Shown piece after piece: positions 19,651 through 29,100 of a stretch of DNA of 64,000 nt. The notes under the pieces were generated by a model. That model saw only the letters and a program-made list of their open reading frames with translations, did not search any database and was not told where the DNA came from. Source of the DNA: Histomonas meleagridis (taxonomy: Eukaryota > Parabasalia > Tritrichomonadida > Dientamoebidae); NCBI GenBank assembly GCA_020186115.1, contig WSYJ01000030.1:1-64000 (forward strand), written 5' to 3'. Made by a program: the position numbers and the translations under genes. Each line of letters starts with the position of its first letter. Within the stretch, counting starts at the first letter, position 1.

Positions 19651-21833
19651 CCGAAGTTTGCTAACAATTGCGCAGTGATTTCTTGAGCTCTTTTAACAAT
19701 TGCTGAAGACGCTGCAAAGATTGGAGTAGCACAAGAGATCAAAAACGCAGGTAATGTACCTTCGGCAGCTTTAAGGTTTTGTATGTTTTGTGTCGCATCG
19801 ATTTCTTCTGATTCGATTTCTTCCATATTCACTTGATTCTCAAATTCTTTTAGTTTTGCACTCATAGCTTCAATAGCATTAGCAGTTGCATTTAATTCAC
19901 GTGTAACTTCATTCATTGATTCATCTTCTTCAACAACAATTTCGATTTTAGATGCAGTCTCTGCTAATTCCATACATTTCTCTATTGACGTGTTATATAA
20001 TTGGATTGCTTCTTCCATATCATGTGCAAATGTTGGGACTCTTAATAAGCGATTCTTCATCGCTGATTGGATACTATTAATAGCATTAGCAAACGCATGT
20101 AATGCAGTTTGTTGTTCAACTTGATAACGTGAATCAACTGTAGCTACTGCCATAACCAATGCTTTCTCAGCAAATGTATTTGATACATTATTTAACTCTT
20201 CGATTTGTTGTAATAATTCTCCTGATGTAGCTAATGTTGTATCAATGATAGCCTTAAAGTTGACCATCATTTCATCAACTTGTCGTTTAGCTAATGTTAA
20301 ATCTTGTAACGCTTCACTTGGAGATGGTGCAGATTTAGGTAACGCTGGTATCTTATAATCAGATGGTATCTTTGATGCTGATACTGGATCTGGTTCAATG
20401 ACTATTCGATCTGTTAATGATGGGCCAAGTATAGCCATCTTATGCGTGATTTGACAGACGTCATTAATCGGTGAATATAATGGCTTAGGTGAGAATGAGA
20501 TATTAAAGTCAATCTTCTTTGAGATATCTATAAGTGTATTAACTTGTGTTTCTAATTGTGACATTAATGATCCTATTTCTGTCGATGATTGTCCAACTGC
20601 TTTACTACGAACTACTGATACTGAATTATTTAATTGGTTAATACTATCTTGAATGTTTTCGATGATTTCTTCATGACTTGATGTATACATTTCTGGAACT
20701 AATGACGTAGAAACTAATGCATTAAGTCGTGCAATTTGAACTATAACTGTGGATAAATTCGTATACATTTGATTTTTGGTGGATTCAAATTCCGAATATT
20801 CAGTCGATTGTTGTTGTGGATTTTCGACAATATTTATAAATGCATCAAATTGTTTGGACATTTTACGATTAATTCGTCGTAATTCGGATGATAAATCAGT
20901 TGTTTTCTTTTGTGAGATTTGGAATGATAAATCAGTAAATTCTTTTAATGCTATAGATAATTCACTATAACAATCAACAAATGTAGCTGATAATGGTGTA
21001 AATGCTAAACCTGCTAACATTAATGAATGCATTGTTAAGACTGCTGCATCTGATGCACTTAATAACATCGATTTTAATGGCTCTGATAATAAATCATCAT
21101 TAGTATTATGAGTTTTAGCTAATTGTAATATTTGATTAACATCTTCTCGAAAGATATCCGCTTTATCATATACAAAATCACAAACTGTATCTCCATCACG
21201 AATACGATCTAAAGCTAAAAATTGATTTGGTATTAATTCTAATAGCTTTTCACTAAATATCGAAATATATTTATCAATTAATTCTTTAGTTGTTCGATTA
21301 GTAATAACTAAATCTAATAATTCATTAACATTTAAATCATTTTGTGGTGATATTTGATAAAATGCTTGAAGTTCTTTAAGTCCATAAATTGTAGATAATG
21401 TATCTGTTAATTGGATTGAATTACCTTTATTACGTAATATACTTAATGATATTAATATCTTCTTTAATATCTTTGCTAAATAATCATTCATTTCTTTTTG
21501 TTTAAGTTTCGAAATTGGTGATAACGCTAATATTTGTGCTACATATCCATATATTTTCATTAATTGTGGTTGTGAATTACGTCCACTTTCTAATAAATCT
21601 CGTGATACTTCAATGAATTGCTTATGTAATTGTGATACTATAGGTGCTACTGTTTTACCGAAACTATTTTCATATGATGCAATTGATACTGAAAATGTTG
21701 CAAAGTTTTCAATAAATGATGAACGATCATTTGTAGAACCTGTTAATAATTGTGTAATTGCATTATTAATTTTCGTTGATGAATCAGAAATTTCTAATAC
21801 TTTAACTTGTGTAGCATCGAACCATTGATTCAT
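19638..21833 (-). CDS. talin-like protein, rod segment (piece 3 of 4)
   Basis: A 731-residue helical frame beginning MNQWFDATQVKVLEISDSST. The frame is already open upstream as STNADVRSAMNQWF from the A5 run at 21860-21864. The sequence is a succession of amphipathic, Ala/Ser/Thr-rich helices (for example VDEMMVNFKAIIDTTLATSG, FAEKALVMAVATVDSRYQVE) like the helical bundles of the talin/vinculin rod. It ends EITAQLLANFGKNR-stop at 19638, but one base out at the A6 run the text runs on directly into the I/LWEQ segment. No FERM domain is found in any piece, so it is not a full talin; a rod-plus-I/LWEQ protein is the best description. Confidence 0.7.
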   Translation of the reverse strand: MNQWFDATQVKVLEISDSSTKINNAITQLLTGSTNDRSSFIENFATFSVSIASYENSFGKTVAPIVSQLHKQFIEVSRDLLESGRNSQPQLMKIYGYVAQILALSPISKLKQKEMNDYLAKILKKILISLSILRNKGNSIQLTDTLSTIYGLKELQAFYQISPQNDLNVNELLDLVITNRTTKELIDKYISIFSEKLLELIPNQFLALDRIRDGDTVCDFVYDKADIFREDVNQILQLAKTHNTNDDLLSEPLKSMLLSASDAAVLTMHSLMLAGLAFTPLSATFVDCYSELSIALKEFTDLSFQISQKKTTDLSSELRRINRKMSKQFDAFINIVENPQQQSTEYSEFESTKNQMYTNLSTVIVQIARLNALVSTSLVPEMYTSSHEEIIENIQDSINQLNNSVSVVRSKAVGQSSTEIGSLMSQLETQVNTLIDISKKIDFNISFSPKPLYSPINDVCQITHKMAILGPSLTDRIVIEPDPVSASKIPSDYKIPALPKSAPSPSEALQDLTLAKRQVDEMMVNFKAIIDTTLATSGELLQQIEELNNVSNTFAEKALVMAVATVDSRYQVEQQTALHAFANAINSIQSAMKNRLLRVPTFAHDMEEAIQLYNTSIEKCMELAETASKIEIVVEEDESMNEVTRELNATANAIEAMSAKLKEFENQVNMEEIESEEIDATQNIQNLKAAEGTLPAFLISCATPIFAASSAIVKRAQEITAQLLANFGKNR

Positions 21834-21852
21834 TGCACTACGGACATCTGCA

Positions 21853-23925
21853 TTAGTACTTTTTCTGCATAGAACGTACTATAAATTGAGCAAATTGTTT
21901 AAGTGCTGTAGAATGTAATGAAGAAGCCATTGAATCAAATCGTTTAATTTCTTGTACGTCATCAGGTACATCATATTGTAATGAAGGTTGAGGTAATGCT
22001 AATACTATCTTTAATAACTCATCAATCGATTTAAGGATTGAAGCTGCATAAGTTGGGAAATGTGCAGCTTCTGCTGGATTTTGTCCACATGCTACACTAA
22101 TAGCTATAGGCCAAATGATATCAATTGATGTACGTAATGTTTTCATTGTAGGTGATAATGTAGCACCTGCATTAGGTTGAGTTTTAATTAATGCATCACA
22201 TATTAAGATAAATGTTAATGGTATAGATAAGAAATAACAAGATGTAGCATCAACACGATTAATAATAGTTTGATATTCTTTAAATAATTCTAATGATCGT
22301 GATAATGATCCAATCATTCCACAAATGAAATAACTTGTGTTTGAATAATTACGTAATAATTGTAATGATAATGCTAAGTTTGGTATATTATTTAAAAGTT
22401 TTGTAAATATTTCCGATGATTGTTTAAATAAAATTGAAAACGCTAAGTTTGAAGTAGTTGATACAACTTTATTATATTCATTACCAATCTTTGTTAAATC
22501 GATGATATGTTTAATTAATGAATTAATATCTCCATAATTACCTAATGTAATTTCGGGTGTAGTTTGCATTATAGTTTGTATACCTGAAACTATTACTAAT
22601 ATGTTTTGTAATGATGTTTGATTACCTAATGTTGATAATATAGAAATTGGAAATGATAATACATCTAATATCGATTGTGATCGAAGTTGTATAACTGAAA
22701 ATATCGTTAAATAAAATTGATTCAACCATCGTGTAAATCGATTACTTAAGATTGTGATTTGTGTATATAATCCATTAAGTTGTCCTTTAGTATCAACATC
22801 TGGACAACTTGTAACAAGTTTATTTAATGGTATTGGTAATGCTGCTAATGCATCGAAGAATCGTTGTTGAATTAATATGAAATCATTTGATTCTGGTTCA
22901 AAGTCTTCGACGTTTTTAATTGCTGATAAATAAAAGTTCGTTTCATTAAGTGTGGTATCATTAAAGAATTCAAGATTAGTATCAATCACTGAGATAATTT
23001 GTGATACTATTTTACCGACTTCTTTAAATATCGATTTTGTAATTAATACAATTTTCTTTGTGATATTAATTAATAATTCTTCTGACTTATGGAAATCAGG
23101 TAATATAAATGAGGCATAACGAGAAATGCTAATTAATGTGATCGCTGTTAATTCAGGATCCGTTTTACATATGGATATTAACGTGGCAAAGGTACTATAT
23201 GCACCAATGACATTGTTTCCTAATGGCGCAATCATGTCACGTGTTTGTGCTAAGAGATCTTGACCTAATTGGATTAACGAATCAAGTGGCTTTTCATTGA
23301 GATAATCTTGAACTAAGTCTTTGATGATCTGTGTAATCGATTTATATAAGATTTTGGTGGTGATTTCATTGATTGCTTGCATCGAGGTGGTTAACGCATT
23401 AGATGCTTGGGCAAAGTCATCGGATTCTGTGATTAATGGCTGAATTGTACCAATTAATGCTGCTAATGATGGGAATTGTGTGATAATTTGTGGTAATGCT
23501 TTGAGAATTCCTTCTGTAGCTTTACGTGGTGTTTGGAAAAGAGTCTGTGACATCCCACTAACTACTTGGATCCATTGCGTTAATTGTTGTGAATGTGTTG
23601 GAGATGCTACGATGTTTTTATTGGATGATAAAAATACAAGTTCTATGTATAATTGATCAAGCGTTGCAATGGCTGCAGCTATTTGATGTGATATTTGGTG
23701 TTCGGATTGTTGAATACGTTCTAAACGATATGAATATTGATTTTCACAATTAGCAACAGCTTCAACAATCTTATCAAAGAATTGAAGTACAAAACCAACC
23801 TTTTGTGAAAGTGCATCTTGATATTGAACCATTGATGTTGCTGATGGAGATGCTAAATGTGGAATGTATGTTTGAATTTCTTGTAACGCTTGAAGTGCAC
23901 CTGAAAGAAATGGAGCACACTTTTT
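21853..23925 (-). CDS. talin-like protein, rod segment (piece 2 of 4)
   Basis: About 690 residues of helical sequence (KCAPFLSGALQALQEIQTYI ... LHSTALKQFAQFIVRSMQKK). The listed frame can be opened at an ATG at 23961, but homology-free reading shows that the preceding piece runs into it at the A5 run at 23921-23925, so the ATG is probably internal. Helical-bundle character continues (LSQKVGFVLQFFDKIVEAVA; DFAQASNALTTSMQAINEI). No motif beyond the rod-like helices is recognised. It stops at 21853 (QKKY-stop), and one base out it continues as KSTNADVRSAMNQWFD into piece 3. Confidence 0.7.
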   Translation of the reverse strand, partial: KKCAPFLSGALQALQEIQTYIPHLASPSATSMVQYQDALSQKVGFVLQFFDKIVEAVANCENQYSYRLERIQQSEHQISHQIAAAIATLDQLYIELVFLSSNKNIVASPTHSQQLTQWIQVVSGMSQTLFQTPRKATEGILKALPQIITQFPSLAALIGTIQPLITESDDFAQASNALTTSMQAINEITTKILYKSITQIIKDLVQDYLNEKPLDSLIQLGQDLLAQTRDMIAPLGNNVIGAYSTFATLISICKTDPELTAITLISISRYASFILPDFHKSEELLINITKKIVLITKSIFKEVGKIVSQIISVIDTNLEFFNDTTLNETNFYLSAIKNVEDFEPESNDFILIQQRFFDALAALPIPLNKLVTSCPDVDTKGQLNGLYTQITILSNRFTRWLNQFYLTIFSVIQLRSQSILDVLSFPISILSTLGNQTSLQNILVIVSGIQTIMQTTPEITLGNYGDINSLIKHIIDLTKIGNEYNKVVSTTSNLAFSILFKQSSEIFTKLLNNIPNLALSLQLLRNYSNTSYFICGMIGSLSRSLELFKEYQTIINRVDATSCYFLSIPLTFILICDALIKTQPNAGATLSPTMKTLRTSIDIIWPIAISVACGQNPAEAAHFPTYAASILKSIDELLKIVLALPQPSLQYDVPDDVQEIKRFDSMASSLHSTALKQFAQFIVRSMQKKY

Positions 23926-24226
23926 GGGATTCATCATTAAAGTTTGGATCATGTGATTCAATAGTTTGTTGAAGAATAGGAATTAATTGCATAATTTTGG
24001 CATAATCAGATCCTATTATGGGTTGTGGACCTTGCGATATTAATGGAAGTCTTTTTAAGATATCATTTGTCAGAGAACGAAGAGCCGTTGCCATTCTTGA
24101 TGATCTTGCCAATGCACAACCTACTTGGTTGAGTTGCAAGGCAACACGATCATCAGATATGATTTCTTCCATTTTCTTTAGTTGAAATTTGGAAATAGTT
24201 TGGGCATAAGGGGCGAAAGAACTCAT
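23921..24226 (-). CDS. talin-like protein, N-terminal segment (piece 1 of 4)
   Basis: I place the start at the ATG at 24226 (MSSFAPYAQTISKFQLKKME); the longer frame to 24286 would need a GTG. The segment reads DDRVALQLNQVGCALARSSR and TALRSLTNDILKRLPL, helical and rod-like, with no FERM head. At CCCAAAAAG (A run 23921-23925) the frame must move +1 to continue into piece 2. A 14-codon out-of-frame uORF (MRFYSICQRLIIIK) opens about 40 bases upstream and its TGA overlaps the start codon as ATGA. Confidence 0.65.
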
Positions 24227-24286
24227 TTGATTATTATCAACCGTTGACAAATTGAATAAAAACGCATTTTCAAAGCTCCACTTCAC

Positions 24287-25195
24287 TTTATTTCAAGGTG
24301 CTGTATCTATTGTTTTTTCTCTGGCATAATTATTTAAACTTTGAATTTTCCATACATTTTACTATGTGATTGATATATATTTGAAATATGTTGGAATTCC
24401 TGTTTGTTATATCAGTATTTTTGTTGTAGTTTTACAGTTTATGCGCATTTAAACCATTGAAACTAATCACTTTTTCATAAGACTGTTATTAATCGTAAAA
24501 TAATTTTAAGTCAACATCTTTGTTATTTATGTTAATAAAGTTAAAAATTTTTGCACTTTCAATAAAAAAATCCCTATTTGGTGATTAAAAAAAATCATTA
24601 CTATTCCCAAGGGTCTACTCCGACTGTATTTGCATAAAAATTCATAAGTTAAGGCATTCAATTTCCTGAAGTGAGAAAAAAACGCCAATATTTTTTATTT
24701 TTCTCTAAATGTATTATATAACTATTAACCAAAAGTAAATTACACACAACTCCAAATGAATACATATTTGACAATTTATTTAAATTTTAAATAATAATTT
24801 AGAATATAAAAAAAATTGCATTTTATTTTTTCATTTTTCAAATTTTATAAATTAATCCGAAAATTTTTATATAAAAATATTCTTTTTTTTTTTTAAATAT
24901 TTATGTGTATAAAGCACGATAATGTTTATATTCATTGATATGATTTTGAAGGAATTTTATGAATCATAGTTTTCTCGGAAAATTTGATATACAATTTTTT
25001 ATATGAAATCCGAAAAGGTGTTCAAAAATATTTTTGCAATGAAATTGAATTTTCAAAAAATGGGTAATATAATTATATAGTACTAAATGATAATGTGTGC
25101 GGAAATATGCTTATATTATTTGTTTTTCAATGATTACTGAGTTCTGTCATCATTATTTCATAAGCGGATTGAAATTAAATTACAGAATAAAAAAA
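24287..25195. other. intergenic, upstream of the talin-like gene and 3' of tRNA-Lys
   Basis: About 0.9 kb of very AT-rich DNA with no convincing frame. The tRNA terminator (seven T on the minus strand) lies at its right end. Confidence 0.5.
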
Positions 25196-25268
25196 GCCAC
25201 CGGCGGGACTCGAACCCGCAACCCCAAGATTAAGAGTCTTATGCTCTAGCCGATTGAGCTACGATGGC
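25196..25268 (-). tRNA. tRNA-Lys (CTT)
   Basis: The minus strand folds as a full cloverleaf: acceptor GCCATCG/CGGTGGC with one T-G pair, D stem GCTC/GAGC, anticodon stem TAAGA/TCTTG around the 7-base loop CTCTTAA with anticodon CTT, and T arm GCGGG-TTCGAGT-CCCGC. There is no intron. The base after the acceptor stem is T, followed by more T (pol III terminator), so the discriminator would be U, which is unusual for a lysine tRNA. Confidence 0.95.
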
Positions 25269-25360
25269 ACCTGTTTTCATGTAATGGAAATTATTTAGAA
25301 TATTTTTATAAATGATTTTGGTCAACAAAAATTCAATGATTTGCAAATTCATATGGAAAA

Positions 25361-25735
25361 ATGATTTGCAGAGTTTGTCAATTCAATATAGCTCCCTACA
25401 AATGTCCTCGATGTAAAACACCATATTGTTGTGCTAACTGTTGCAAAATTCACCAATTTCAATGCTATCCTACACAGAATCAAAATGATTTTTCACCTCC
25501 AAATGAAGATCAAGAAGAAGAAGAAAAAATGGAAATACCTCCATTTGAGGTATTTCGTTCACATCCCGAAATAATATCAGCACTTGCTGATCCACGTCTT
25601 CAACAAATAATAACTCGGATTGATTCAGCTAAAAACAGAGAAAAAGAACTAATGAATGAAATTTCTATCAATCCATATTTTAAAGATTTTGTTTCTTCTC
25701 TTCTTGCTGCTGCTCCACCATCAATCAAACCATAA
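25361..25735 (+). CDS. HIT-type zinc finger protein, ZNHIT3/Hit1-like
   Basis: 124 residues from the ATG at 25361. The first 35 residues hold the interleaved Zn-binding pattern of zf-HIT (C3, C6, CPRC at 15-18, YCCANCC at 22-28, H31, C35). A short acidic spacer (DQEEEEKME) is followed by a C-terminal helical part (HPEIISALADPRLQQIITRI and NREKELMNEISINPYFKDFV) that resembles the C-terminal domain of ZNHIT3/Hit1, which assists box C/D snoRNP assembly with Rsa1/NUFIP. A four-codon uORF (ATG GAA AAA TGA) overlaps the start codon. Other HIT-finger proteins (ZNHIT2/6) are longer; ZNHIT3 is the best size match. Confidence 0.8.
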   Translation: MICRVCQFNIAPYKCPRCKTPYCCANCCKIHQFQCYPTQNQNDFSPPNEDQEEEEKMEIPPFEVFRSHPEIISALADPRLQQIITRIDSAKNREKELMNEISINPYFKDFVSSLLAAAPPSIKP

Positions 25736-26116
25736 TTTTTTCAAATAATATGTAAGGCTTATATAGGTGTCTCTTCCTCTGTTTCCATTTTTTCTCGTTT
25801 TTCACAAATGAGCTTACGCCAATTGCTCAAAATTGTTCAATAAAAATTAATTTTTTTTTAATGCATTTCTTGTGATTTTTCCACTTCAAATAAAGACAAA
25901 TAATTGTGTTCATGTTATAATAGATTTTAATAAAATCCCCTAAAAATAAACCAACTGACGAAAATGATCGGTATATAACTATTTAACTTAGCTTGATAAT
26001 AATCAGCGGAGATTCTTCTACAACTTCGTAACATTTCTCCAATTCAATACAAAATTTCAAAACTCGAAATTTAATTTTTTCAATTTATACAAAACAAAGA
26101 TATTGATACCAGTTTA
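25736..26116. other. intergenic, convergent gene ends
   Basis: Spacer between the 3' ends of the HIT-finger gene (+) and the large helical gene (-). Nothing else is recognised. Confidence 0.5.
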
Positions 26117-29100
26117 TTAATTTGAAAACTCTTGGAAGCAATTAACCCTTGAACTTTTAATTATAGTATTAATTGGATTTTCCATTCTTTCTCGTTCGAT
26201 ATCAGCGTTAATTTTGATTGCCAATTTTTCCATATTTGGCGCATATGACAAAATTATTGGAATACAATCCGGAGCTTTACCTCTTTTAATATTTGCTGTA
26301 ACACCATCAGCCATTTTATGATCGTGTTCTTTTGCAACTTTTCCTTTATAAAGCCAAACGTAATGTTTGTTTGGTAAGATTTGGACTTCTCCTACGCCAT
26401 TCGCAAATATCATGTGCATCATCGAGCCATCTTCTGCAGGATTATATGAGAAACCACTACTTAAGAGTTGATTAGTTCCATAATTTGAACAAGTCATACT
26501 ATAACCTTTTGTAGTTTTTTGAATGTTCCATTTTTCGGATACATTTCCTTCGAATTCGACTAATATCTCTTTATCTTTATATGGTTCAACATATTCTTTA
26601 TATAATTTGTTTTTATCTTCAGTAATCTTTAATTGAGTATTAACTTCATAATCATGACACATTTTCACAAACTTGGAAATTATTTCATTAGTATCTTCTT
26701 CTGCTTTTTTCTTATAGAAATTTAAATATAAAGCAGATGTTATTGTATAATCTGAATTTCTATCGGATATATATTCTAAATGATGAAGTTTTTCTTCAAC
26801 AATACTTTTCCAATTTTTATAAGAAATTTCATATAAACTATATTGAACTAATAAATTGGGTAAAGGATATACTGCATGTATTTGATATGGAACTGTTTCA
26901 GGAGTCATCTCAAGTGTTACAATTAAATCAGAAATAGGGAATAATGTTGAAAATATATTATCGGCATATATTTCCCTAAAACTTTCATCATCTTGAGTCC
27001 TTCTACCAATTGGATATGAATTTACATCTTCATATAATTTATGTATCCATTTTGCAGAACTAAATACATTTCTACGGAAATTCAATGAATAATATGAAGT
27101 ACCTAAAAACGGGAATTTTTCTTTGAATATATATTGATAATCATTAAAATTATATATTTGTTGATGAAGTAAATGTAATATATCACTTATAATATGATCA
27201 ATTGCAAGTTGTTTAAATCCTTGTCCTAATATTTCATCAAAATTACTAATACTTCTGATTTTATGACGTGTAATTTCTTCAGAAGTTGGTATCTTAGCAA
27301 ATATCGATTGATTATAATCTGTTGAAGGTGAACGTAAAAATATTGGGAAACATCGACTAACAAAGATATGTAAATGTGGTATAAATCCAAATGTTGATAA
27401 ACATTTAGAAAATGATTCATCAATTAATTTTTCAGATTCTGAATCATGACAATTCATACCTAATAGATAATCTACATATGAAAATGCTTCTAATATTTGT
27501 GTTGGATTGTTTGTATTAATAAGTTTTTGAATTTTAGACTTTATTGATGGAATTAATACATTTGTTTCATATGGATAAAATATGAATTTTGATTGATCTA
27601 ATTCAACATTTTCGAGTGCTAAATCAATTAATTCTTTCATATTTCCGTCATAATATCCCATATTTTTAACAGAATTTAATAATTTTTTAATGATATTTTG
27701 AAGAATTAATATTCGGCCATTGTTATAATTTTTACCATAAAGATCATCACCATATTTATTAGCCTCTCTAAATATATGTATTATAGATGCAGAATTAATA
27801 ACAATAAATGTATTATAAAAATCAATACAATCTTTCACTTCTTGGGACATTGTTGAATATCTATAATTAGGTGATGTAGTTATATATAATTCTAAAAATG
27901 TAAGAAAATGTTCAAATTTATCATATGTTGTTGGTATGAAACACCAATAACAAAGCATTTCTTCTTTGTTCATATCCTTTTGTTTAATGTATTTTTTAAT
28001 ATGTTCTTTAATTGATTGGAATCCTTTATCAAGCCAATTGACACAAGCATTTTTCATGAATGAATCTTCAAATGGAATTTCAATATTATTATCAACTTTA
28101 AAGAATTTTAATAATCGCATATATTCGCCACAAATTCTTTTAGCTTTACATTTTCCATTATTATATTTGTTAATATAATTTTTAGCATATTCATTGAATT
28201 CTTTATTATGAGTTTTAACTTCACAACTTTCTTTTTCTGTTAATTTCCTTTCAACAGTTTTAATTGTTTTACCAGTTTTAGTTTTATATTGTTGATAAAG
28301 TTTATCCATATCTTCAAGAACTGTACCGCGATCAAGATTTTTAATTTTATATTGTAATTCCTCATAGCGATCGATTGTAGATGAATAACCTAATAGACTT
28401 TGGAAAAGATTATAATCATCAATATTACTTGAATATTGCATTAATTTTTGATTAATTTTTTCAAATTCTTCTTTAAATAATTTTATTGATTCAAATTCTT
28501 GATTTTTGCATTGAAGTGCATACATATAATAATGTCGAATGATTTCAGCTGCTAATGATCCATTTGTTATTATTTCTGGTTCAAACATTTTAATAATATT
28601 AAATATGTCTTGAAGTAACTTAGAATACATTTCTTCATATGATTCAGAGACATAATTCTCTTGATTAGCAAGAATTTGGTCAGCTTTTTCAATTGTTGGA
28701 CCTACAAAGTATTCATTCTTTATTTCATTGATCATAACCATTAATTCAGAATCATCTGGATATTCTTTTGATATTGCTTCAATAATATTTCGATCTTTTT
28801 GTAAGTCTTTTACTACTTCCATTATTTGTTTGAAATCAGTGCTAGAATGTTCAAATGTATATTCAACTTGATGAACTTTTACTGGTAAATCATATTGAAT
28901 AGCTTCAATTTGATGAAAGACATCAAATTTACGTGCTAATGCATTAATTTGGTCCTTATAATTATCATAAGTATCAAATGCTTTTTGAATTTTAGAATCA
29001 AATTCAATGATTTCTTTTCTTTTCTCCATGAAAGTATGAGGATAATACTTGCGATGAATTTTCTCATTTAACATTGCTTGAAGTTTTTCAAAATTAGTTA

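Noticed and set aside
23774-23925. Downstream end of the 170-aa ORF at the talin-like 5' end
   Set aside because: After the A5 run this frame loses helical character and becomes Ser/Thr/Cys-rich; the other frame carries the protein.
15200-24226. Euplotes-type +1 frameshifting at AAA-TAR
   Set aside because: In the talin-like gene the shifts are not placed at AAA followed directly by a stop in the old frame, so that mechanism does not fit.
15750-25980. Shared 17-mer (ATGATCGGTATATAACT at about 15749 and 25964)
   Set aside because: In 64 kb of strongly AT-biased DNA a 17-base match between two sites is plausible by chance, and the flanks do not match.
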